Shown here one piece after another: positions 1 to 9,800 of a stretch of DNA of 64,000 nt; position 1 is the stretch's first letter; each line of letters opens with the position of its first letter. The translations under genes were made by a program, and so were the position numbers. Below the pieces are notes generated by a model. The model saw only the letters and a list, made by a program, of their open reading frames with translations, was not told the origin of the DNA and made no database searches. Source of the DNA: Dysidea avara (taxonomy: Eukaryota; Porifera; Demospongiae; Dictyoceratida; Dysideidae). Where the stretch lies: the NCBI RefSeq assembly GCF_963678975.1, contig NC_089276.1, positions 7,403,098-7,467,097 on the forward strand, written 5' to 3'.

Positions 1-160
1 TTGAAAACTTTTAATGTTGACCACCTGAAAATGCTTGAGTTTACAAATCCCATACATATGTTTTGATATGTTGCTACCAGTTATCACTAATGGAAATATT
101 TTCGTCGAGCATCATCGCACGTGCCACAACTGTATTCCAACAAATTAGTCCAGAGAGAGA
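1..160. other. Flank left of the Ginger1 element
   Basis: No gene or repeat is recognised. The stretch ends in GA-rich sequence followed by the 4-bp GAAC at 161-164, which is repeated on the far side of the transposon at 5775-5778. Confidence 0.4.
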
Positions 161-164
161 GAAC

Positions 165-300
165 TGTAACAAAATATTTGGTCCGAGTGCATAAACGGTC
201 CGGCCGGACCAAATATGTTCGACATAAATGGTCCGGCCGGACCATCTATGATGACATAAATGGTCCTACCCGAACATAAATGGTCCGGGTTACCAAACTA
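165..300. repeat. Left terminal region with GGTCCGGCCGGACC palindromes
   Basis: Five GGTCC boxes lie here. Two are complete self-complementary blocks (GGTCCGGCCGGACC near 199 and 229) and the others are half or variant sites. Most are preceded by a CATAAATG-like spacer. The array mirrors the right end at 5653-5770. I infer that these are transposase binding sites, because clustered subterminal repeats of this kind do that job in many cut-and-paste elements. Confidence 0.7.
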
Positions 301-759
301 AACTGCAACGACTATTTGCCACCGTACAGTCGACAAGAATAGCTATATACACCAAATATAGGTTAGCCTCATCTCTTTGAAGCGGTGCCTTCAAAGAAAT
401 CTCGCAAAATCTCTCAGCATGCTGACATAAACTAAATCCAATAGATATCTCAGTACTGCTTAGTTAGCTCAAATAGCAGACAGAGTTGGAGTGTATAGAC
501 TGTATAACTGGTTGTTGCGGCCGTATCTTGTTGGTATAGGGAGTCTGGTAGTTAGTTTATACAGCATATCCGGCTAAGGAGCAAGATTCGATACGACGCA
601 GTCGCGTGCCGGCGTTCAATTTACTGACTGAGGATCCGCGGCTATACTGCAGCTACAGCAGGACTATATACTAGCTCTAACGAACACGAAAGGCTCAGAG
701 ATCAAGTTTAGAGTGAATAATCTGCAACTTGAAGTGGCGCAAGTTGCTTGCTTCCAGTG
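301..759 (+). promoter_or_regulatory. 5' non-coding part of the Ginger1 gene
   Basis: No coding signal is seen. The stretch lies between the left terminal palindromes and the first ATG at 760, so promoter and 5' UTR should be here. Several TATATA-like stretches occur (for example near 340 and 666), but none can be chosen as a TATA box from sequence alone. An upstream non-coding exon cannot be excluded. Confidence 0.35.
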
Positions 760-3700
760 ATGGCTCATAATACTGATAAGGAGGATAACCATTTCGAGGA
801 CGAATTGGAAACTGACACACTAGAAGATGTTTATGTTTATGTGACAAGGAAGCAGTATAGAGAAGGCCTTACTCAAAATCAGAAGCGAATTGTAAGAAGA
901 AAGGCAGCAAACTTTTGTGTGGTTGATGGAGAATTGGTGTTTAGAAAAAAACATAAAGGAAAGGATGAGGTGTGGCTATAGTGCACATACATGCATGTAT
1001 ATGTAGCCATATCATTTCTTAATTTGCATGTTCAGGTGCAACAAGTTCGATACATTAGAGAAAGAAAGGAACAGCTTAGGATTGTACAAGCTTGTCATGG
1101 AGATCAGACCTCTGGCCATCTTGGATACAGGAAGACACTGGCAAGAATTACTGAGAGGTTTATGTGGAAAGGGGTATCTAAGGATGCTAAAGAAATTGTA
1201 AGATGCACTCTGCATGAGCATGTAATACAAATGTGATGCCATATTTTGTACGGAATGCATAGGTGCAACGATGTGATATTTGCCAGCATGTGAACAGAAA
1301 GCTAGAAACTATTGCCCCTGCACTGAATCCTGTACCAGTCAAGGCTCCCTGGTATCATCTAGGCGTAGATTTTGTTGGCCCAATTGCATATCAGTCTCCA
1401 GCAGGTATGTATACAGTAAAAGCATGCAATGGCTCTGTAAAGATTAATGGTGAGATCTGTGGCAAACATATTATATTAATATAGTGACCATCACTAAAAT
1501 ATAATATAGCTATTGGCATTCACTTGTCACAGGTATCACCATGCACTTACTTTTCACAGTGCATGCATGAATCAGCATCAATTATTATTATTTATTCTGT
1601 AAAAATTGCACACATTTTTTGCAGGAAATCGCTATATTTTAACAGTTATTGACTACTTCACAAAGTGGGCAGAGGCCATAGCTACCCCGGACAAAAGTGC
1701 ATTTCAAGTAGCTAATTCTCTATTTAAAGTATCTATATACGTAGCTTTATGTAAATGATATCTATTTATAGATCTGTGTTTTATTATAGATTTTCATGAG
1801 GATGGGAATTCCTAGAGTCATCACAACAGATCAGGGAACAGAATTTAACAACCACCTTGATAAACGAATGATGTCATTGCTCCAGATTGATCACAGATTA
1901 ACAACTGCTTATCATCCGCAGGTATAATTTTCTTGCATTGGTGTCCGTAGCAATTATACAACTACATTGTTATTATATCATATACAGATTGTCGATTAAG
2001 TATATATATTTCCCTTAGGCCAATGGCTTGGTTGAACGATTTAACCAGACACTACAGAACATGATTGTGAAATTTATTGATCATAAGAAAGAGCAATGGG
2101 AAGACTTTTTGGATACATGTGTTTATAGCTATAATACCTCCAAACAAGAATCTACACAATACTCACCATTTGAACTCATGTTTGCACGAAAGCCAGTGCT
2201 ACCGGTTGACATTAATACCGAAAAGAAAGATCCTGATGTATTGTTAATGGATTTTTGCAAAGCAGAAGATCCTTCTCTACTTAATGAGCTTCATCATGCT
2301 AAGCAAGCAACACTTAATGCTGCAAAGGCTAACATTCTGAAAGCACAACAAAGACAAAAAGAACAGTATGATAAGACAAACTATAAGCCAGGTATGTAAT
2401 ATATATCTAAAGATACGCCAGTTCAATTTCTTTATGTAGGAGCTTATGCTGTAGGAGCCAAAATGCTTATTAGAGATAATAAAAGGAAGAAAAGGAAGGG
2501 AGGAAAACTGGATTACAGATGGCTTGGTCCTTATGAAATTGTAAAATCACTAGGAAAAGGTCTCTACAGTTTAAAAGGAGTTGAAAATCCTGAAAAGGTC
2601 ATTGAAAGAGTGCATGGCACTCGTCTCAAGCCTTATATGTCTCCAATACAGCCAATACCTCCTAAAGTAAGTTAACTGAATATTTGACATTACTTCTACC
2701 TTGGTTACCTCTTCTGTTTATGTTTAGAGTCCAACTGCAGTAGATGCATCTACCAGTTCTGGTACATCATATTCCGATTCATCAAGCAAAAATCAAAAAT
2801 TTAAGGATTGTGAAGGTATTTATTTATATAATACATTCAGTTAAGGATGTACACCCTGTCTTACTAATACTGTATGCATAATTGTGTGTATCTGCATAAA
2901 TTATGTGTATAGATAAATTTATAAGTTATTTGTTTGTAGTAAACCAACTGCAAGATCAACAAATGGAATCTGACAGTACTGCAAGAAATTCTAATTCACC
3001 TGTGCCACTTCCTTCATTAAGCCAAGGAATAAGCAAGGAGCACTCTGATGGTATATGTGTATATTTATTGAATTATACTTCAAGGTGTGCACATCGTACT
3101 TATTTCATTTAGTTGTACAGGATAGCCAGGAAGTTAACAGTATAATTCAAGCTAGCACACCTCTTTGTATGGAAGAGTTTGTTCCTGAACTACTTCCAAG
3201 TGGCACTCGAATTTCACCAATTTGTGGGACTAAGAAAGGAGATACACAGCTTAGTGCTACACCTAAATCACCTGGTAGGTGTTTCAACAAATTTCTGTAT
3301 TATTTTGATTCATCACAAATTACAGAGAATAGAATTGTAGATGCAATTTTTGATTCGCCTAAAGGAGTTACTAAATGTAAAAGATTACTGCAGTTTTCTA
3401 GTCCTGATAAGAATTGTCCTGATCTTGTGAAACCACAGAGGAAGCGCAAATTGCTGAAAGATGTTTTTAAAACTGTAAGTTTGGCATATTCATCTGCATA
3501 ATGGTGCTGCTACATGTGGCACATTGTACAGAATGAGAGTGCTTGCAAGAAGGTAAAGAGTGATCCAGTGAAGGAGATTCATAAGAATGACTGTGAGATG
3601 GATACAGGATCCACTAATAATGCAGAGGTATAATAACAATGCTATACAGTAGTTATACAGCTATACATTATGCTACATGGAGCACATGTATAATGAATAT

Positions 3701-5061
3701 ATGTTATGTATGTATGCACAAAATATTATCATGTGTTTTATTCCTCAAGAAACAGCTTACTAAGATTTGGAATGGAAAACCATGTCATGTTGTTAAAGCA
3801 AGGATAGGTAGAAATGCAGTTCACCACGGAAGTTTCCACAGCCTAAAACCAAATCAAGATGTAAATGATGAGGTTCATTAATGTCTGACATGTATGTGCT
3901 TATTTAAATGTATTAAATTCCAAAGATAATCCATACATACCTTGAACTGTTATCAAATATCCAAGGAAATACTTTTGCCATGATTTCTCAGACACTATCT
4001 TGCATACTCAGCCATACCTCTGCTGGGAAGCATTCACACCTATTGTCTAAGGTACAGTTACAATGACGGTTAGTAACATTTTGCACACAATAACAAAGTA
4101 ATTAAGCTATGTATAATTATTGCAATGAGAGTTGTTCCCTTGGTTGCTAGGAATCATTGAGCACGTATAAGTACATTGGAGGATGCTACAACCAAGGTAG
4201 TAACCATTGGATTCTCATTGTAAGTCTGCTCATCAGTAACATTGTCATCTGTTACGCTATTATGTTTTTAGGCTATGGACTTGGAGCAGAAAAGCTTTTA
4301 TTATCTTGATCCCTATGGACCTTCACGGTCAAGCCGTGGTGCATTTGCTGCTGTAAAGTTAGTTAGTTACATGGCAAATAAGTTTTTTGGCATACATGTT
4401 ACTTGAAAATGTGACTTCAATTGCTGAACACCTGTTTATACAGGAATTACTTCAAGAGAAGGGGTGAAATATTAGGAAAGGACCATTTAGACATCACTAA
4501 GTTTGAGTTGAAGCAGCTGAAGAGAAAGATTCAGTATGATACCTCCAACTGTGGTGTATACTGCATGAAGGTATAATCATACAATCATTATAAGTATAGC
4601 ATTATAGTTTTTTGTTAGATGGCTGAGCAGCTGTTTCTATCAGGAAGCATTGAAGAAAATAGCCTGTGCAGAATGAATACTACACAAGCACGGATTGATA
4701 TAGGTGTTGCATTGCTTTCATACTCAGGTACTATAGTACATAATGACCTCTAGCTACAAACGAATGTGCCTGCATTATGGTATTTGATATACACATTCTA
4801 TAGTTGATATGACCGAAAGGTGTATAATGTGTGGTGCAGGGGAACAAAGTATAAGTCATCCACAATATGTTGATTGGGTAAGACTAATACACAATAATAT
4901 ATGCACATTTTAATGTATTTTTACAGGTACGATGTGATAAATGTAAGCAATGGTCACACATCATCTGTACCAACCTGAAGCCTGAAGAGGCCAAGAATGT
5001 AAAAACTTTTTCATGCCACGAATGCTCCCAGGACATTCACCAGATTAATGACTTTGAATAA
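760..5061 (+). CDS. Ginger1 transposase: integrase + Ulp1 protease + PHD finger, 19 exons
   Basis: Predicted exons: 760-969, 1036-1197, 1263-1404, 1625-1728, 1790-1921, 2019-2391, 2440-2666, 2728-2815, 2940-3050, 3113-3474, 3532-3627, 3750-3872, 3926-4051, 4151-4219, 4272-4357, 4444-4570, 4619-4727, 4804-4877, 4927-5061. All introns are GT-AG, phases agree throughout, and the product is 951 residues. Seen in order: an N-terminal Ginger/GIN1-like segment (25-60); an HHCC zinc finger ending CDIC (about 90-131); a DDE core with D160 (GVDFVGP), D220 (TTDQGTEF) and E256 (GLVERF), with the last two 35 residues apart; a GPY module (RWLGPYEIV); a Ser-rich linker; a Ulp1/C48-like protease with NDEIIHTYLELL, H771-W, D788 and C840 (SNCGVYC); and a C-terminal PHD finger (C889 to about C940). 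The protein should cut and join transposon ends in the nucleus. The protease may act on SUMO-like partners and the PHD may read histone tails; both roles are inferred. Uncertain points are a possible extra intron inside exon 10 (about 3275-3325) and the weak donor after exon 12. Confidence 0.8.
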
Positions 5062-5652
5062 TTGCAACCATGCCATGTATCTTTATAGCTACAGTGCTTT
5101 AGCATTATAATTTTATTTTAATAGCAAAATTCACCTGTGGAAAATTGTAACAGAATTAGCTACGTAGCAAGATATGAGTAATTATACCTAACATAGCTAC
5201 AGTTAATTATTATTAGCTGTGCCAGAATATAGCTACACTGCATGTTAATTCGAAAATATGAACTTCATACACTGTAGATAACACCTGTGGCAACTTGTAT
5301 GAATCTCATACATGTAGCTATGATTTGTATGATCTTCATGCAAGTTGGCACAGGAGTCATCCACTCGAATTAACAGTGTAATTATTCTAATCACGAATTG
5401 TTCTGGAATAGAAACTACAGTATAGTACACCATAGTTGTTTATGCTAGCAAAGAGACGTTCTACTATAGGGTCGGCTATATTATGCTCAGTCCAGGTACT
5501 GGTATTGATATAGCTTTCTTGTAGCAAAGCCACGGCATCAGGCATGCGTTTGTGGACGCTTAGTTACGGTGGCAGAGGGATCCCTGGTGGCACAGTGGCG
5601 GAATACTTGAGGTAGGGAGTGCCGTTATGGCCGGCTAATGAAAGACTGGAGG
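5062..5652. other. 3' non-coding part of Ginger1
   Basis: No coding signal is seen after the stop. An imperfect foldback lies at about 5235-5379, with arms ACACTGCATGTTAATTCG and CGAATTAACAGTGT. It may be a small nested element or part of the 3' UTR. Confidence 0.4.
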
Positions 5653-5774
5653 CGGACCATTTATGTTCAGGCCGGACCATTTTTGCACAGACATGTATGG
5701 TCCGGGGGGACCAGTTATGCATGCACAAATGGTCCGGCCGGACCGTTTTTGCCCGGACCATCGGTGCGTTGACA
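5653..5774. repeat. Right terminal region with GGTCCGGCCGGACC palindromes
   Basis: This is the mirror of the left end: CGGACCATTTATGTTC, a variant site GGTCCGGGGGGACC and one complete GGTCCGGCCGGACC block, followed by CCCGGACCATCG and the terminal TGACA. Confidence 0.7.
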
Positions 5775-5954
5775 GAACCATCATTAATAATTGATGAGAA
5801 AACATGCATGATTACAAACAAATTATATATTATGTGTCCTCGGACAACATGCGACCACATGTCTGACCAACAGTGGACAGCAGTGGGCATGGCAAAGAAA
5901 AAAAATTATAAATTTAGGTACAAAACTAAAGTTACAGCTTAAATCATATACAGA

Positions 5955-6420
5955 TTAAAAACAGTCCAGGTTGATTGTCCATTCTTTAGAGTTCCTACCA
6001 TAAAATATTCTCTGTGAAGCAGAAATTGAGGCACTGGCCATCTTGAACAAAAGATTTCTAGCACTTCCTTTGGAAAATAGGGATACTTGCCGGGTAAAAT
6101 TTATCACATCCTTAATTGCAGTAATAGAACTAGGTTGAAAATGGCCCAAAACACTGACTTCCACAGTTCTGTAGCAGTGAGGAATCTTCAAACGATCCAA
6201 TTCAGCCAAAAGCTGTACATACTCAGGTTTATAAAGTTTGCGGTTGTGTGCAGACTCCAAATGATGTATTGAGTCCAATGGACATGTAAGCTCTATAATG
6301 CCCATCGATGCAGAGTGTCTGTTATAGATGACAACATCGGGTCTATAAGGAGTGACTAAGACATTGGAGGGGATGGTTTCAGGAGAACTATATTGTGAAT
6401 ATTTTAGTACAAATACAATG
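5955..6420 (-). pseudogene. C-terminal endonuclease fragment of a reverse-transcriptase element
   Basis: The minus-strand frame contains RPDVVIYN, then IELTCP, a basic AHNRK and a conserved VEVSVLGHFQPSS, and ends at a natural stop after NSKEW. PD followed by an E-L-T strand is the pattern of restriction-like (PD-D/ExK) nucleases that follow reverse transcriptase in some non-LTR elements. About 155 residues remain and no reverse transcriptase lies upstream. A canonical donor (GTAAGT) near 6434 and an acceptor near 6390 on the minus strand suggest that the last exon was spliced. The clade is not assigned. The likely origin is a 5'-truncated insertion. Confidence 0.5.
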
Positions 6421-7378
6421 TGTCACAGTTACTTACGTCAGCCACAGTCTGTGCTGCAGTCCTAGCACACTGGCACACTGGCACTGTGCTGCAGTCCTAG
6501 CTCACTGACTTCAGCCGGCGAAATTCAAACGCCATGTATTGGCACGAAATCCCAACTCTATATCTTTCCTGTTAGCAGAATTTGTAAGCTTGTGACGGAT
6601 CATCTGACTGACTGACAAAGTGAACAAAAATTAAAGTGGCATGCCACTACACTGTACGAAGATCCAGTGTGATTAACTCGGCTCGGGAAATAAAGTTGGT
6701 CCATTTAACACTTTATCACCTCGTAGGTTTGTAGCATCATTGCATATCACTTGTCACTTCTGAGTTGCGACTCTTGCGAAGTCACTTTGAGCGGATCATC
6801 TGTCTAGATTCAAAAAATGCACTATCACGTGAGTAGTGTAGGCTAAATATAGAATTGTGTCTAATATTTTTGTTCGGTGAAGGCATAGTGTCTACACGGG
6901 GGAACCCCTGGGGATTCGAGCATACCTTATTTTTAGCGCATCATCGTATTACTATCACCATTCACAAACGAGTTGAATGTTGTGTGCACTCGTGTAGTAG
7001 CAGCGCACAAACAGTAATTTGGGATGCGTGTCAGTTACTGGAAAGCTTGTGACGGAAGTTTAAAAAACATCACTTAGTGACGGGGGGGCAAATGCCTCCC
7101 CTTGCCCCCCCTTGGCTACGCCACTGGACACGAGACAATAATAGGAATACAGACGATTTCGGAATCTATGCAACACAGGAAGTCAATGGAAACGTGAGCT
7201 TGTTACGTATTTCGGCACCTTTTCAAAGCAAATGGATCACGTTTTTGCTTTTCGCTTGACGGTTTTTGTTGCAAAGATCGCGCAATCGTCTGTAACAGTG
7301 TTTTAATAAGAGTACTAGCGCATGCGCAGTAGCACGTGGCTTCAGCCGTTTGACAAGTGGCCGTTAAGGGTTATCAAG
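6421..7378. other. No gene recognised; one transposon-like end
   Basis: Mostly unassigned. A short CTGCAGTCCTAG-type direct repeat occurs at about 6457-6500. At 7081-7128 a run of G followed by a run of C leads into TTGGCTACGCCACTGG, which looks like the end of a GC-tailed transposon, but no matching left end was found. The bases just before 7379 probably contain the start region of the next frame. Confidence 0.35.
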
Positions 7379-8367
7379 ATGCCTCCGAAGCCAAAAGGCA
7401 AGAAATCACAATCGAATGCGAAACATTCAACGGAAAAGACCACAAGGCAGAAGAAAAAAGCTCCGTCCAAGAAGCCTCCAGCCAAGACCGGATCGCGAGC
7501 CAGCGAAAAGTCCGGGAATTCTACCAGGGCAGGACAGAAGGGAAGAAAAACCAAAAGCACTGGAGCTCCCCTTGCGAAGAGATCTAAGACGCGTCCCTTA
7601 ACAGCAGCAGACATCCCGGACATCGTGTTGGCAGTGGTGGAGGCTATGCCGCAGTCTCAGGACGCAACTTCGTCTACGCCCCGAAGATCAAGCCGTCGCG
7701 TGCAGGATACTACTGATCAGGCCAGCCAATCAACGCGCAGCCACAGCACTCCGCCCGTCACTGACCCCCAGGATAGCACTAATGAAGAAGACGCCGATAA
7801 CGAAGATTTCGGTAAGTCATTGTACATAGTATGTATTGTGTTGTGGCAGTTAATTATTGGATGGCACGCCACGCCCAAGCTTTATATAACGCACACCATG
7901 CTCATGCTCCTTTGTAATGCGCACCATTCCTTAATTATAATGTGTATCATGCCCAATTAATGTACACCATGCTTTGTGCTATGCATGTCTAAGCCTTTAC
8001 AAAATGTAACTCAATCCAAATAATATACAAAGTAAAAGCTGGCAGTATGCTTATACTGGCATATCCCCCTTGTCTCATTGCCTCTGTGTCCTGTCCCACA
8101 GCCTACGACGAGTTCCCTGGTGGCAGCCAACTCTCCCATATCCAACAACTGGGACTCCATTCGGACTATGATGAACTTCTCAGCATGGACAGCGATGATT
8201 CAGACACTCCATTCCCATCCGAGAAGTTACATCCACCGGTGCTAATAAGCAATGGCCTCCCTCCCATCCCTTTTAGGCTTTTGAAACGTGTGGAGGATGG
8301 ACTGTTTGTAGAGATGGCAGAGCTCTTGCCAAGCTACCTGGACTCAGCTGACTTCAATACAAGCTAA
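7379..8367 (+). CDS. Two-exon reading frame, possible retroelement ORF1
   Basis: Exon 1 runs from the ATG at 7379 (MPPKPKGKK) to about 7812 and ends at a GTAAGT donor. Exon 2 begins after a CCCACAG acceptor near 8101 and stops at 8367. The phases agree and the frame is open, giving about 233 residues. The first 90 residues are very Lys/Arg/Ser-rich, like a nuclear or nucleic-acid binding tail. A short conserved-looking segment (LTAADIPDIVLAVVEAMP) follows, then an acidic linker. The C-terminus has PPIPFRLLKRVEDG followed by FVEMAELLPSYL. That last motif is reminiscent, from memory, of ORF1-type proteins of tyrosine-recombinase retroelements, whose other parts occur at 12-18 kb on the opposite strand. 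No reverse transcriptase follows here. It could equally be a host gene of unknown function. Confidence 0.5.
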
Positions 8368-8399
8368 TAGTTTTAAGGTGTGAAGAATGTTACAAAAGG

Positions 8400-9230
8400 A
8401 GTTGGGTTTTCCATTGTGACACATAAATTAGTGGGTCATGAATTTCAAAACATACTGTACAATGACCTTCGTGATAATTGACAGTATGTTATCTTTATGT
8501 TTTAGACAGTGCAGCCACACCACTCCTGGCCACACCGATTCAATGCTCAGGTATGTGTTGTTGTGTATATATGTCATACATGTGTACATTATAGAACTTT
8601 GCGTGGGCGAGATCAAAGGGAAAAGTGTACTTTAAATTTCATAGAATACAGTCTCAGCCGGCCAACAGCTTAATCGACCACAAAGAGTACTTTATTGCAC
8701 CGCAAAGAATATTTTATTTGTTCAATAAAGCACTCTTTGTGGGCAATAAAGCACAGTTGCCCACGTGCCTTAGTGTAGGCTAATAGCCTATAGGGCTCGC
8801 GCCAGTACGACTAATCACCCAAGCCAGTGAAGGCTGATAGCCTTGCCGCGTTGAGTGATCAATCACCGCAGCCAATATGATTTCTACCACTGGATTGCTT
8901 TTATAGACACACCTAAATGCTTTGATGATGGGTGGGAGAAGGTAACGTTGCTGTTACTTTTGTTAATGTGAACGGACAAGTCACGGAGTTATCACGGAAA
9001 TACTTCACACCATGTGACTCACAATAGAATCGATTGTGGGTTGTGAGCAAACCTGCCAAAAGACGTGATGAACGTCTACCATATATGCCAAACTATGGTG
9101 AACTACACGTGAGTTACTTTGTTAAACTGGTTTGTGTGTGTTCAGGCTGCTAATAGTTCGTGCAATGCGTGTTAATTACGAGTTCTAGTGTATGGTGAAG
9201 CTACACGACTAGAAAGTTCCATAAATCATT
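8400..9230. other. No gene recognised; short hairpin
   Basis: A clear stem lies at 8679-8697 and 8723-8741, with arms CACAAAGAGTACTTTATTG and CAATAAAGCACTCTTTGTG. The rest, including a paired TAATAGCCT motif near 8780-8840, is unassigned. Confidence 0.4.
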
Positions 9231-9325
9231 TAAAGCATAGCCTTGCTCATGCTATACGAAAAATAAAGTACTCGGCCGCGCGCCTCGTACTTTATTTTTC
9301 ATATAGCACTCGCGGCTATGCTTTA
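9231..9325. repeat. Short near-perfect hairpin
   Basis: The arms run from TAAAGCATAGCC with AAAAATAAAGTAC to GTACTTTATTTTT and GGCTATGCTTTA, around a CGCG-rich loop. The right arm was the target of the next element, which inserted at its edge. Confidence 0.65.
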
Positions 9326-9327
9326 AC

Positions 9328-9668
9328 CAAGAGTACATAATAATAGAAGAGGGAGGAGAGTGTCTAACTGCTATAGATTCACCAAACCCAAAGCGCTCAG
9401 TCATTATGCAATCATCTATAGCCACCAAAGGTGACAAACGGCGCTGCTATCTCGATTATAGGTGCTGCCCTCTGAAGTAGGCTTCAGCATTATACTGCTT
9501 CAATCAACAGATATTAACAGTCTTCTGTTCACAAAAAGGTATTGATATATGGCTAGCTGTTCTATGGATTGAATGGATTGAAGTAGGAGGGTTTGAGCAC
9601 TGTGTGTTTGTAAAGCCTATATTGAGAGTTAGACACTCTCCTCCCTCTTCTATTATTATGTACTCTTG
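9328..9668. mobile_element. Foldback MITE, CAAGAGTA family
   Basis: Inverted arms of about 42 bp begin CAAGAGTACATAATAATAG on the left and end in its complement ACTCTTG on the right. They are flanked by the 7-bp direct repeat CTTTAAC (9321-9327 and 9669-9675). No coding capacity. A second member lies at 44314-44628, and a half copy ending in GAACTCTTG is near 21800-21842. The superfamily is not assigned. Confidence 0.75.
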
Positions 9669-9800
9669 CTTTAACATATACATATTATTACACTAACTAT
9701 GTACTGTATATCATGGAAGCATTAACAACCTTAAATTGGATGTTTGTATAGTTTAGCGACATTCTGTTCTGACTGTAATGTGAGTGTTTAATCCATTCAA

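Larger units (their letters stand above)
165..5774 (+). mobile_element. Ginger1-type DNA transposon, apparently whole
   Basis: Both ends fit TGT...ACA. The left end reads TGTAACAAAATATTTGGTCC and the right end, reverse-complemented, reads TGTCAACGCACCGATGGTCC. After these first 20 bases both ends continue with an ACGGTCCGGCCGGACCA block. A 4-bp direct repeat, GAAC, flanks the unit at 161-164 and 5775-5778. Inside is one gene for an integrase-like transposase with Ulp1 and PHD domains. Known Ginger1 elements have TIRs of about 40-270 bp, a Gypsy-integrase-like transposase with a GPY/F motif, and C-terminal OTU or Ulp1 protease domains. There is no reverse transcriptase and there are no LTRs, so this is not an LTR retrotransposon. 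Published Ginger1 targets are CCGG or CCGT, so GAAC is unusual and the exact ends need an empty site to confirm. Length is 5,610 bp. Confidence 0.8.

Noticed and set aside
165-5774. Reading the integrase-like gene as a Gypsy LTR retrotransposon
   Set aside because: There are no LTRs, gag, protease or reverse transcriptase. Terminal inverted repeats and Ulp1/PHD domains point to Ginger1.
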